Positions 1 to 12,382 of a DNA stretch of 64,000 nt are shown here, one piece after another. Source of the stretch: Rotaria sp. Silwood1 (lineage: Eukaryota; Rotifera; Eurotatoria; Philodinida; Philodinidae); contig CAJNOP010000128.1 of NCBI GenBank assembly GCA_905250075.1, forward strand, positions 283,441 through 347,440. Reading direction: 5' to 3'. A model generated the notes under the pieces. That model ran no database searches. It had not been told where the DNA came from and saw only the letters and a list, made by a program, of their open reading frames with translations. Each line of letters opens with the position of its first letter. Position 1 is the stretch's first letter. A program made the translations under genes and the position numbers.

Positions 1-721
1 AGGTGTTGTTTTGGATATTAAAGCTTGTACGGAAGCCACAACAGGTTGGTTTTTATGGTTTTTATTGGGTTTTTGGGTTTTCTAAGTAGTTTTGTTAGTT
101 TTTTAGTCCTGATGCAAGTGTTTTTAGGTGTTTTTATGTTGATTTTGATTGAGATAAGTTGAAATCATCGAAAGTGTATGTTCTTTAAGTTGTATCAGAA
201 GAAATAGGGAATTGGTAGGGTATTATATTAATTTCTCATGGATCATTTTGCGTTGTAGATGGAAAAGTAGATTTCCTTACATGTGCTCGATAATATTTTT
301 ATGTCGCGGGTAACTGTCATGTGCTTCTCGGTTGCCATGCGATGGAGTGGATGAATGTTGAGGTATATATTACGTCATGTTCGAAATTGAACTGCATTGA
401 TCCAGAGTGTGCTGCTTTGAAATATGTAATATGGGGAATTTTGGATTTTGTAATTGAACGATGAGCGCTTTATTTGGAATGATTGGGTTTTCTGAGCCAC
501 GATGGATAATGTGTTAGTTTTTGCTGTTGTTGAGACGTGCTTCATGTTAGATGAGGATTTCGTGTGTAAGATATGAGTTGAATATATGCTTCTTTTCATT
601 GGTCTTAGACGCGCCTTCTATTTTGATGATGTGCCTATTGTTTGATTTATGAGGAGCTTATGGTTTTGCTGTTATTGTTTTGAATGGACGGTTATTATGG
701 TAATAATGATCGGTTTTGGTA
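1..721. other. Intergenic, nothing recognised
   Basis: T-rich sequence before the first transposable element. The short open frames here have no recognisable domain and no convincing splice context, so I read it as non-coding. Confidence 0.5.
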
Positions 722-2525
722 GTTTATTCCGGAGATGGACGAGTCAGCAGAAAAGTCGCACTGTCACCACCCCGTCCCGCCCCGTTGATAACGTTCCGCA
801 CCGCCACCGCCCCGCACCGCCCCGTCCAAAATATGTTTTTAAAAACTATTTCTTGACAAATTTTTCATTAAATTTTCATAATGTTTATTTCATTTCGTGA
901 GATGAAGAGGCATATTTGAAATGCATAAACATCGTTCCGAAATAGAAAGAAATAAGCATGTGAAAATGAAAGGCAGTTATAATACAACCACTCATTTTGT
1001 GGAAGTCACGTATATTTTCGAAGAAAATAGTGGTTGTAAGTTTTAAGTTCGAGGTTTGGCGACTCTCCCCCTTCTTCCACTGCATTACAGACACCCCACC
1101 CAGGGTTGCCAGGTATTCCGATAAGGCAGGAAAAATTCCGATTTTTTGAAAGTTTCTTCAACAACTTTCCGACGTTCCGATTTTAATATATTTTTCCGAT
1201 TGCCTTCAGATTTCCTAATTTTCCTCCGGTTTTCGAAGTATTGTTTGTGAATTCATGTTCTTAGGACATTCCAGAATAATTTAACCATGACGCGATACCA
1301 CACATATATTGCGACCTATTTCACCATAATTATCAGGTAGTGAAGCGTCATGAGGTCAACAAACCACAGTGCAGTGATTTGAAAGCATATCCTCCAATAA
1401 AACTATGATGTTTTACAGACAATTAAGATCCAGTTTTCTATCACGATGAACTAACTTTCTCTGTTCGTTTACTATACTGATAATTAAGAATATTTTCGTT
1501 TTTGAGCTTTTTTGTTTCATCACAGATATAATAAAACTAATCATAATCGTATGGGTACTAATTTAGCTGTCGCAGAATTGAAAATCGGAATGAATTCTGT
1601 TTATACTTGTGGACATTTTTATGAATATCTGTTACCTCAACCTGATATTTTGAAGAGCATTCGAGCTAATAAAAAAGTATGAACAAAAACGAACATTATA
1701 CAGAATCAGTCTTAGTTTCTTTTGCACAAATTTTGTGAAATGCTTGTGTGTGTATGAATTTACAATGCTGATTCTATTGTTTCGTTTAGTTGGTTATAGC
1801 AGTTTTGATAAAAATAATGTGATCCTGTTCAAATGACTTATGTAGATTTCTTAATCATGAGTAAATTGTGTAATCGATATTTTCTTTAATTCTTTGTGAA
1901 ATATTATTTCCGATATTGCTTCGAAAAGATGAACAGAAGCAAGATAAAGGATATTGAAGCTATCGAAAATATATAGACTAGTTATTTAAACATGGAAAAA
2001 TAGTTTCTGATTTTCTTCCGATTTCGAGAACAAAAATTCCGACATTTTCCCGATTTTTAGAAAAATTTTTCTGACTTTTGATTTTTCGATCTGGCAACCC
2101 TGACCACCACCATGGCCAGACCTCAGCAACAGCGCATAAAAGGCTCTAGTTTTTATATAATATATCAATGATTTCATACGTATTCGGAAAAAAAAGGTAT
2201 TTTACAATTTAAAAATTAGGCATCAGGACAAAAAATTAAAAAAATATATATGAGTTCCACGTTTTAGCTCCTCTGGAGCTGCGCTAACAAGTTTTTTTTA
2301 CTGATTAGTTTAGTGTGAAAAAATTTTTAAAGTTTTAAAAGATGTCTCTAAAGGTCTGAGTATATTTAAGAAATCAAGGTTATACAAAGGCGGGGAAACC
2401 GCGAAATTTCGTCATGCACCGTCACCGCCCCGCCCCGTCAAGTTTTAGCACCGCCACACCGGCGGGGCGAGGCGGGACGGGACGGGGCGGTTTTACACCG
2501 CAGCTCGTCCATTTCTGGTTTATTC
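722..2525. mobile_element. hAT-like non-autonomous DNA transposon with 8-bp target duplication
   Basis: The element proper runs from 730 to 2517 (1788 bp). Its ends are inverted: CGGAGATGGACGAG at 730-743 and CTCGTCCATTTCTG at 2504-2517, whose complement is CAGAAATGGACGAG. Directly outside lies the 8-base direct repeat GTTTATTC (722-729 and 2518-2525). An 8-bp duplication with ends of the CAG...TGG type is what hAT-superfamily transposases leave. Just inside each end is a GC-rich block of CCGCCCCG-type repeats (about 765-830 and 2390-2490) that stands out from the AT-rich surroundings. No transposase frame is present, so it would need a transposase supplied from elsewhere. A second element is inserted inside it. 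Confidence 0.85.
1101..2102. mobile_element. Second hAT-like element nested inside the first
   Basis: Inverted ends CAGGGTTGCCAG (1101-1112) and CTGGCAACCCTG (2091-2102) are perfect over 12 bases and have the typical hAT form CAGGGTTG. Flanking 8-mers ACCCCACC (1093-1100) and ACCACCAC (2103-2110) agree at only 5 of 8 positions, so the target duplication is degraded or was never exact. Subterminal sequence on both sides is rich in TTCCGATTTT-like words in inverted orientation. Length is 1002 bp and no transposase is encoded. Confidence 0.75.
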
Positions 2526-2876
2526 TGCAGAACCGCGGTTGGAAGTCTGAAGAAGGGTTCGGGAACGTTTTTATTTTGATTGTTTTGCATTAATGATTGT
2601 ATTTAATCGAAGATGCTAAAGACAAGGCAATACAACTGAATGACGCATGAACTGTTTGAAGTAGACACATTCCGTTTTTAGGCATTGACATACCTTGAGA
2701 GATGTGCTAGAGGAATATTTAATAAAGTTGCTGGAAGTGAACTTAAGTCTTCTTCGTAGTTTATAATTATCTTCTAATTTAGAGAACTACACAACTCCTT
2801 CTAGCACTTCTGATTTGTCTACCAGTAAGTTGATGTAGAATTTCGAAGAACCTACTTATCAGGAAAAAATTTGTAG
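2526..2876. other. Gap between hAT element and first visible exon
   Basis: No start exon or signal peptide for the downstream secreted-protein gene was found in these 350 bases. The only useful signal is the splice acceptor TTTGTAG ending at 2876. Confidence 0.4.
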
Positions 2877-4555
2877 TAACAACTGACAAAACTGTTAATG
2901 GAACAACAACAACAACAACCTCAAGTGTTCCAGCACTATGTCAAACAGAAAATATACTTGCTGAAGAGTTAGGTCTAGTTGAAGCTGAATCAATTACCGA
3001 GACAACAAAAGCAGAGACAAAGGTCGTTGGATACATTATCCGATTAAATAACACTGGATGGACACCATCGTCTGCATTTTCATCGCTCAATATTGATTTT
3101 CGTTATTCTGTGGAGGTATATGAATGTGCAAAAGAGCTAACAATTTGATTGAACACATATATATTTATTTATAGATTGGTCGAATTCATATAACAGCGGA
3201 TAATCTCAAAGAATGGCATTTATACTATCAATCAGCAACGGAAGTATTTCCACATTGGATAGCCTACAATAATGTATGTACTACGTAGAATAATAGGAAA
3301 GCCAATCTATTTTGTATATTTCTGATAGTCAATTGTTTTGACAAACAACGAAATTATATTTCCAAGAACTCTAAATGCTACGAAGATTCGTTTAACTCCA
3401 AATGGTAACATTGAAAATCTTCATCTTGAGATTTTTGCTTGTTCACCTCTCGGTATGAATAATAACACTGTTATTTGTTTTTTTTTATTTATGACATTAT
3501 TTTCTATAGTAACTGAAACAACTACAACAAGTACACCATGTACTCTAACAGAATGGTCTGAATGGACACCATGTAGTCGTACATGTGGTATTGGATACAA
3601 AACACGTACTCGTAATGCAAATTCAACGCACGACTGTCATGAAGAACAATTGGTTCAACATGAATCTTGTATGGATCGTCGTTGTCAATGTTTACTCGAT
3701 GATGCATTTTATGTGCGTGTATTTCAGGGAGAACCATCTGATAGCAGTAAGTGTAAATACAAAAAACACGGCCTAAGGACAGATTTATTTTTCTTTGTAG
3801 AAGAAATTGGTTATATTTATACGTATTCAAATGATACTACTAAGTTACAAAAGGTTGTTTATGTTAATGATACTGTTGATCAAGGCACTATTATTCGCAC
3901 ACAAGATAATTGTTATATTGTTTATTGTACAGCTGATGGTTTGAAATTATCGGATAATCAATGTATAACAACAACAATATTACCAACAACATCAACAACA
4001 AATACTACAGAATGTACAATGCAACAATATGAATATGCGCGATTAAAAGCTAACAACGGTCAATGTATATCTCGTGAAAGCTTTCCTCGAGAACGTTGTG
4101 GTGGTTATTGTGAATCGGATAGTGACGAGCAATGTAAATGTTGTTCAATTGGAACAACATATTTACAACCGGTTCTTTTTGATTGTTTTGTTAATGGCTC
4201 AAAAACAAACACAGAAGAGAAGACAATAAACATTCGACGTATACAATCATGCAGTTGTAATATATGTCGTGACAGTTGTTCAGTACGTCGATATGATAGT
4301 GCTCCATTACGAATGAATAATAATCAATGTGTATCACGTGAAAGTGTTCCTCGAGAACGATGTAGTGGATATTGTGAATCTGATAGTAGTGATCAATGTA
4401 CTTGTTGCTCAGTTGCAAAAACATATTTACAACCAATTGTTTTTGATTGTGTTGTTAATGGTACGCAAAATGTAACGGTACAAAGAACAGTAGATATTCG
4501 ACGTATTCAATCATGCAACTGCAATGTGTGTCCCGATGGAGTTCCACATAAATGA
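2877..4555 (+). CDS. Secreted discoidin-like / TSP1 / twin cystine-knot protein, 5' end missing
   Basis: Five exons join in frame: 2877-3115, 3175-3273, 3329-3452, 3510-3746 and 3801-4555, giving about 484 residues plus stop. The introns are 50-60 bp with GT..AG ends; the last is 54 bp and free of stops, so it can hide as coding sequence. Domain order: a Thr-rich linker; an F5/8 type C (discoidin-like) half domain (GWTPSSAF, then FPRTLNATKIRLTP and FACSP); a thrombospondin type 1 repeat with WSEWTPCSRTCG; a short Thr-rich spacer; then two tandem C-terminal cystine-knot modules of about 85 residues, each with the CxGYCES and CxCCS pattern and ending CxCNxC. This is typical of large extracellular proteins such as SCO-spondin, hemolectin or mucins, with the knots serving dimerisation. 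No signal peptide or start codon is seen, so upstream exons are missing or lost; a hAT element lies only 350 bp upstream. Domain calls are firm, the overall identity is not. Confidence 0.8.
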
Positions 4556-5669
4556 AAGCAAAATATTATCAATGAACATTAAAGACTTATATACTAGATT
4601 TTTGGGGAGTGGAGATTATTTTTAATGAAAAATGTTACTTTTAAATATTATTAATCATTTTATTAATCAGCATATCTTTTTTTTTCGTTCAAACTAAATA
4701 AATTATCATGGAATATAGTGAAATGTGCACGTTTTTTGTCTTTCGAATTAGGTATATGGTTATTGTAATCTAGACCACTAAACTTATTTTTTGATGTTAA
4801 ATTATTCATGCAAAGAAAATCAAAAAAAAATTCGCTCGAAGGAGTCAGCTCTCGTTATCGTCACCCTTCGCAAGATACTGAAATGAATAGTAGAAACCAT
4901 AGAAAAATCAAAACAACAATTCTGGATATTGTTGAGCTTTTTCTGAATGAAATGATTGACGTACGATTATATGTTTTTATCACAATTTTATTTGAACAGC
5001 TATATCCATTTTTAACTCTTCCTCACTATCATTGTTCGGATTTGAAGTGGTAATGGTATTTAGCGTTTCCAATTCTGATCTTGAAATAGTTTTATGTCGT
5101 CGATTCAAATTACCAAAAACAAAAACTCTATTGGATGCATCTCTTGTTTAATGTATATATGTCAAAGACTAAACATGACAAAACATGTTCTCTCTACTGT
5201 GAGAACTGCATTATAATTCAGTATAATACCCATAAGCTGTACATACATATCTATTTTACTAAGAATAAAAGGCACAATACAATTTACTCTAGAAAAGTTT
5301 CTTCTATACAAAGTCAAAATTTCCTTTACATAGAGATAGAAAGCATAAACAATTTAGGTGGGATCTATGTGTGAAAAACAGTGTCGATTATATCCTGACC
5401 AGAGACTAAAGACGTATATATTTTAGAATAAACACCAATTCAAATTTTATTTTGAACTGTATATGAAGTTTTTTTCTAGTTAAACTTTTAGTAATTGTTA
5501 ACGGTTCACTCTGATCAATTATACAATGCATGTGTACTTTCACGATATGTTGTTCTTCAAGATTTAAGTGTCAAAAGAGTCACTAACGTACATTATATAA
5601 ATTGTATTTAAGCATTAGAAATATCAAAAAAAAAATTTGATCATAATTTTTTTCAATTGAAACCTATAA
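4556..5669. other. Intergenic region between convergent genes
   Basis: About 1.1 kb of AT-rich DNA between the stop codons of two genes that face each other. An AATAAA-type signal near 4697-4703 suits polyadenylation of the + strand gene. No coding signal was recognised. Confidence 0.5.
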
Positions 5670-8600
5670 TTATTTGATATTGCCATGATTATCCAATAAT
5701 CGTATAGTCGATTTATTAACATAATTACTTAATAAAGTATAAGCGTTTCTTGTATTTCCATTAACAAATAATTCTAATGGTGGTTGATTATATAATAATT
5801 GTGATGTTATAAGAATACATAATTGTTTTGCACGAGTTATGCTAACATTAATGCGTTGCCGATTATAAATAAAATCCAATTCATTTTCAAGCATTTCACG
5901 TTGTCTATATAGCATACAAAGTATAATACATTGAGCTTCTTTTCCTTGCATTCTTTCAACAGTATCATATGTTATTAAAACATTTGACAATGGATTTTTC
6001 AAAAGTTTTTGTCGAATAATAGAGCGTTGCATTCGATGTGGAGTTATTATAAATATTGATGAGATAGATATACGTGAGACAAGTTCTTTAATAAGAGAAT
6101 GAACAAGACGCGATTCAAGATCAAGATCTTCACTGAGAGTTGAACATGAAGACGATGACGAATCAATAAGAAGTGTATAAAGTGAACTATGTGGTTGAAG
6201 AAGAGAACCAAGAATATATGTATTCGAATCGTCAATTGAACGAATAGAAAGTAAAGGTGTCGAACGACTTTGGCGATAATTTTCACCATATAAAAGACGA
6301 GTAAAATCTGATAATTCATCATTCATACCTAAAAGATAAATGAATAACCAAAAAAAATAAAATAATAATAAAAATAAAACCTACGATGGTTTTCATCAAA
6401 AATAGATAAATATGGACAACAGGAGATTTGTTCAAATGGTCTTTCTGTATATAATGATATTGGAATATTATTTCGATCACGTAATAAACAATGAAAAATA
6501 GATGAAAATAAATCAGGTATAGGATGAGGTAAAGATGGATAAACACAACGTTTAACAGGTGGTAATTGTAATGGATCACCAGCTACAATTAATCGTGATT
6601 CTTTATGATCAGCTAAACGATTTATAGCTAAAACAGCATCACTTGTTAATACTTGTGTTGCTTCATCAATAAAAATAACATCGAAAACAATTGAACGATC
6701 AAGTTTTTGTAATGTCCATACTGTTGAACCAACAACTACAGAACGTTTTCCGTATAAAGATGAAAGATCACGATAATTATTTGAATCAATTTTTAATACG
6801 ATTAATCCTTGAGCTAATTGGTACCATTGCGGAAATTGTGGTGATAAAGAAAAAAGTTTTTTTAAATGATTTATTGATGAAAGAAGATTATCAATGGCTG
6901 TATGAGTACAGGCTGTAATTAGTATACTTAATGGAGAAGATGAAAACATTAACATTTGAAAAGCAGTTACACTTGACCAAAATGTTTTACCAGTACCTAT
7001 AAAAAATTATACAAAAATGAAAGTGCCTAACAATTGATTGAAATCAGAATAGAAAATCTAAAATACTAACAATTAGCTTTCGATATGCTATAGTTTAAGA
7101 CAACAATTCAACAATATTAATCCATTGAAATAGTAACAATATCTCGCTTAAATATCCTGCACATGTATTTTTGCTGTAATAACTATTATTTTTTTCTGAG
7201 TACAAAATACTTAAAAATTTTTTTCAAATGGACAAAACTTACTACAATGATACTTCTCAATTCATCGAAATGTTGTGGATAATATTATGAACTCAAATGT
7301 TTTTCAATGGGAAAAAATGATTGATTTTAATCGCTGAAGAAATATGAATTGTTTAGATGTATTTCAAAAATCAAAATTGTCCGACTGAGAAATAGATCGT
7401 GAAAATTTTTCTAGGCTGCAGGTCTGTAGCCAAACAAAAAGATTAGTGTTCGTACCTGGAGGTCCCCAAATGAGTGTTACACGTTCATTTTTAACTTTTT
7501 CACATGCTAATTGCTGTGCTCTATTAAGGGTATGTAATTGTTCAGGTTTAATTGAAGGTTCTCTTTTTGAAAACATATTTAATATTTCTCGTTGCATTGT
7601 TTCATTTGCTTTTTGAACTGCTTCAGGTTTTGCTAATTGTCTTGGGTCATCTAATATTTGTGTTGTCAATGTAGTTGCTTGTTCTAACGCTTGTATAGCT
7701 TTTTTAGTATTGAAATCTACATAACGTTCACTTAAATAATATTGATGATTAATTTCAAGAGAAAGATTACAGAGTTTAACTCGAATAAATATTGATTCTT
7801 CTTCTTCTTTTAGTTCAACATGAGCTAAACCACACCGATCAAATTTCCTATGAGAAGGAACGCCATCAATAGCTAAGTCCATATAAATAGCATCAGGAAA
7901 TGTTCGAATTGTATAAATATCTTCAGAAATTAAATATGGATATGTACGAAAATCACTTGTATTTGTCACATTTTCAGTTAAGTTTTTTGAAATTATCTCT
8001 TGACCACGTTCAATTTGACATTTCCATAAATTATTGTATTTATCAATCGGTTTTTTATCTATGATTCGAATAATAATCGGTGGTTCATTTATATCAAATC
8101 GTGTTTGTTGTATTAATCGTAAAGAATATAACATTTCATATTGGCGTAAAAATATTAAACGACGAATATGTGGATGAGAACTATTTATTGGAGTAATGTT
8201 AGGCAATGGATATGCATCTAATTGAAGACGGTTTGCATCAGCGAGATAGTTTTGAATAATTGAATAGAGACGAACAAGAACATTTAAATGTTCTTGAACA
8301 AGAATATCTATATCTGTCAAAATAAAGAATGAAAACCGCTTAAAACAAGCACACATTAAATTAATAGTTCGTCAAAAATAGGTCAATATTAATTACTAAT
8401 ATTAAATAGTTCGACATGGAGTGCATTCAACAAAGTAAGGAAATTGATGATGCTTCTTTTCATTTTTCAAAGTTTTGATGTCACTTGATAAAAATTTTAA
8501 GTGTGGCAGGTTCAGCAACATTCGCATAGGAAACAAGCAACTCCAGAATTCTAATAAAATCGGTAATAAAAATATTGCTGCTTAATACAGAAGTCCATTA

Positions 8601-11600
8601 GAATTTATCAGAATGTAATAGACTTCGTCCGAGATTACAAAAATTTATTGAAAGCTATTAAGACTACCCCAGTTCCTTCTTGATGTTCGTTTTATTTCGA
8701 GATTGAATTCCCTCTTAAGCGAGTATAGAGAGAGATATATAGAGAGAAATAAAGCATCAAAGAATGCGAAATGAATAAACAAATACCAATGAGTCAAGGA
8801 GTGATACATGGCTGTAACAAATGCCATCAAGACAAAGTGGAGATCAACGAATCTCAGTAGGATATGCAGTCAAAAACATGCGTGGGTTCTAATATTTTCC
8901 TTTAGATTTAGAGAATGAAGAATCTATCCAAATTCATTAGAATCTATTGAAGTTCACCTAGATCAGAAGATATTCGATTCATTTTTCTTCCTTGCCTGAA
9001 ATGATGAGTTCGATTTTTCTTTGTTGTTTATTCGTTTTGTTCTATTCTAGTAAACTCTGTGACTCATAGTATTCAATAAGATTTTATTTTTTTGTTCTTG
9101 AGCGAAAGATTTTCCTAAAACTTGATGCAGTAATTTCATATTGCTTTCAGATGAATTACAAACATGACTAATCGACCAGTTTTAACATGAGTACTAGTTA
9201 GTCGGTTGGTTTCAAAAATCGCGGATGAGGACTTGTATACCGCAGAAAAAGATTCGAAAAATTTTTCCAATATAATTCCTTCGAGGAATGATCACTGTTT
9301 GATTAATGTACGGAATAAAATAAATGGTCCTTCTTTGACAATTGAAAAGTGAAAGTCTGTGTCTATTTTCGCTTTCGAATTATACGTACAACAATCAAGT
9401 ACATTAGTTATTTAAATGGATTATACCTGGCTTTTCAATAGATTCAAACAATTCATTAGGACTCGATGAAGGCAACGCAATTTTGAATGAATACTTAAGA
9501 TCTTCCAAATCGAAATAAGCAGGCATTGGAACAACAAATGATTGTCGAATAGCTAAAAACAAACAAAATTAACAAATACATTTCCTAAAACAAAATTACC
9601 TGTATGTAAACAAATAAGACAAGGTAAACCAATCAGAGTTTGCCTTGCTTTTTCTTGTTCTTTTTCATTTAATTGTCTTAATTGCTGAGCTAATTCTGTT
9701 TTTGTAGGTTTTTTATTACTATTGTTACCAGATGATCCATAACGCTCATATAGTTCTTGTTCAATTTCATACTTTGTTACATTCGATAATGGATGTGAGC
9801 GAAAAAAACGATCCGTTTGAATAACATCCGGTGGATAATCAAGTAAAATTGCATTTTCTGATGAACTTAACAAAATGAGACATTGATCAATATATTCACT
9901 ATCTGATGCAAGTGTTAATTGTTCAAATAAAATTGATTTTTCTTGTTCATCAAACAGAATTATTTGGCAAGGACGTCGATATTTTTCTCTAAATTTTAAT
10001 GATTGACTTATCATATCTACAATTTGATAAGGTGATGGATATGATTGAATAATTGGTTTCGATAAAAACCATGATTGATTAAATGTATCATATATATTGT
10101 ATGCAAAAAGTGCTACAGAATGTAATTGCGACGGATTTGGTATTAAGAAATAAAACAGAAGAATTAAATCATTATTTTTTTTTGGAATTAATAGTGATGT
10201 TTGCTGTTTTAATTGTGGTTCATGAGTTTCAAGAGCTTTGATAACAGCACTTGTTTTATCTTCTGCATTTATTGATAAAATGCTTTCTAACTTTCTTTTA
10301 TCATCTGAATAAAGACTATCTTTATTCGACTGATCAAAAAGATGTTTAAGATCAATTGATGAAAGCAATGTTGAATGAAAAAACGAATGAACTAATGAAT
10401 GAGCTGATGAAGGTAAATATGATAAATTATTTATTGATTCAGGTTCATAATAAATAGCTCTTTGACGACAACGTGGTGCATATGAACAAAGTGAACATCG
10501 TGGTAGCATTATCCATTCAGAACCTAAAATTAATAAAATTTTTTCAAATCTCTTTTATTTTTTACTTTCTATTACCTGTTAGAACTTTTTCTAGATCATA
10601 TTTTAGAAAATATCTTAATCTTTCTTGTAGTTTACTCATTGGAAAAATTTTTTTCTCATATGGAATTAATTCATCATCGCTTGGTAACCATATTTCTCCA
10701 AAATCATTTATAAAAACATGTTCATCAAGTTTATTTCGTTCGATCCATATTCGTAAATCAATAGCATAAAGTGCAACTTGAATACAATGTTCAATACGCA
10801 TACGGGATGATGATTTAGCATCAGCAATTGTTATTTGAATTCGATTTTCATTATTTGTTAAATGTTTTATTAGTAAAAAATCAGGTTTATAATTACTTTG
10901 AAGATGTTTATCATATGTCCAATGAAATTTTACATTATAAGCAATTCGAAGTTCATCAGTGGGAGAAGATATTGATGAACGAAGATAAAATAGAAATTCA
11001 TCTTCATCATGAATATTCGATAATATTGATGGAGAATGATACGATTTTATATCAGTTTCAAACGAAATTCCACGATGTTTTAATAAAACATTTTTTAAAG
11101 TATCGAAATTATTTGATTCAATTTCAGAATTAAGAGATAAACGAAGAAATTCATCACATTGAAGACCAAAATAATGTGCCAGAGTTGATACAGTTAGAGG
11201 TCGACGTGTTTGAATATTACTAAGAATTGATAATTCAATTAAAAATATATCGAATACAAAAAAATAAATTCTATACGTAAAAAAAAAAAGCAAACCAGAA
11301 TAAATTAGATGGCACCTTACCTCAATTCAGGGTGCAAAGCATTTCAGTTTTCAGTTTAGGACTTTCGACATTGCACAGATAATAAAAACTCATAGTACCT
11401 ATCGAATCGATGAAAATTGACTATTTTTACTGCAAGTTGTTGTTGAATTTAGATTTCATTAGGTTGTGATTATTATAAAAAAACACTCTTTAATTCAATT
11501 TGCTCACATTGCGAAGTTGCTGAGAAATTGTGTCGTGTTTTCACCAAGTGTCTTATTTAAAGACAGTAAATATCGATATTTAACATTTTCTCTACATAAG

Positions 11601-12382
11601 CTTTTTCTATTGTATTCATACAAATGAATGAGTTTGTATTCATTTATATTAATATTAAGTATTCACTGTCATGTGCCTCTGGTGAAATTTTGTTCAGTTT
11701 TCTCTACAAATCTTCGATAAAAAAAAACGATGTTGATATTTTCTATTCGTTTTTTTTACACAAGAGCATATGGCCTAGCTAGTTATACCCTATAGATTTC
11801 CGTGAATTATCAAAAAATATGTCAGCAAGTACTTATTCATGGATTATCATTAGAACCAGCAATAAATAATCATTGCTAAGACCAGTGTTCAGTCTCGTTT
11901 CTTTATGCTGACATAATGAAAAAAAACCATAGATTATTTATTATATCCGGGTTTTTCTTTGGATAGGTAAAATTTCCTGAAAGTCCGATAAAATGTTCTA
12001 TCATATAGAGATCTCAACGTCTCTAATGACATTTCAATGAGTATCAGACGATATTTTGTTTTCAAGATCAATTTACATAAAATATGAACTTGGATGAGGA
12101 ATTCTAAAAAGAATAGAAATCTCGATTGATTCCTATAGAGTGCTTCGCACTTTAAGAACAAGTATCATTTTATACTATTAAATAAATACACAGGTTTTAT
12201 TCCACTAATTGCCACTTATTTTATAGATGATTCATCAACACTAGACAAAGGAAAAAGCCAGATACTTACAATGTCGAATCGCTAATTTCTGTTTGATCAT
12301 TTGCTCTTTTTCCTGTTAAATCTGTTTGTTGATCGAATAATACAGATAGACTTTCAATATCAGTTGTCAAACTTGAGGCCAT
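5670..12382 (-). CDS. RecB/Cas4-type nuclease fused to SF1 helicase (TM0106-like)
   Basis: Seven exons on the minus strand: 12382-12270, 11219-10576, 10523-9600, 9552-9427, 8313-7456, 6996-6385 and 6328-5670. They sum to 3936 nt, 1311 aa, with every junction in frame. N-terminal nuclease: C59 followed by a PD-(D/E)xK core with YKPDFLLI (D about 151) and IADAK (D171, K173), then QVALYA (Q185). Cysteines C262, C265 and C271 with C59 make the 1+3 cysteine arrangement of the Fe-S cluster in Cas4, AddB and Dna2 nucleases. Residues about 275-590 look like a decayed RNase H-like or linker region. C-terminal SF1 helicase: Walker A GPPGTGKT (886-893), created across an exon junction; IDEATQ (about 998-1003); GDPLQLPP (about 1028-1035); TVERMQGKE (about 1215-1223); and VSITRAK motif VI. 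The order nuclease, middle domain, helicase matches bacterial TM0106-type proteins and, more loosely, DNA2. Likely role is DNA or RNA end processing; substrate unknown. The 1.0-1.1 kb introns 1 and 4 show no other genes. Confidence 0.88.

Noticed and set aside
5670..12382. Calling the nuclease-helicase simply DNA2
   Set aside because: The nuclease-helicase order fits, but the middle region and overall spacing look more like TM0106-type proteins; without a tree I keep the family-level name.
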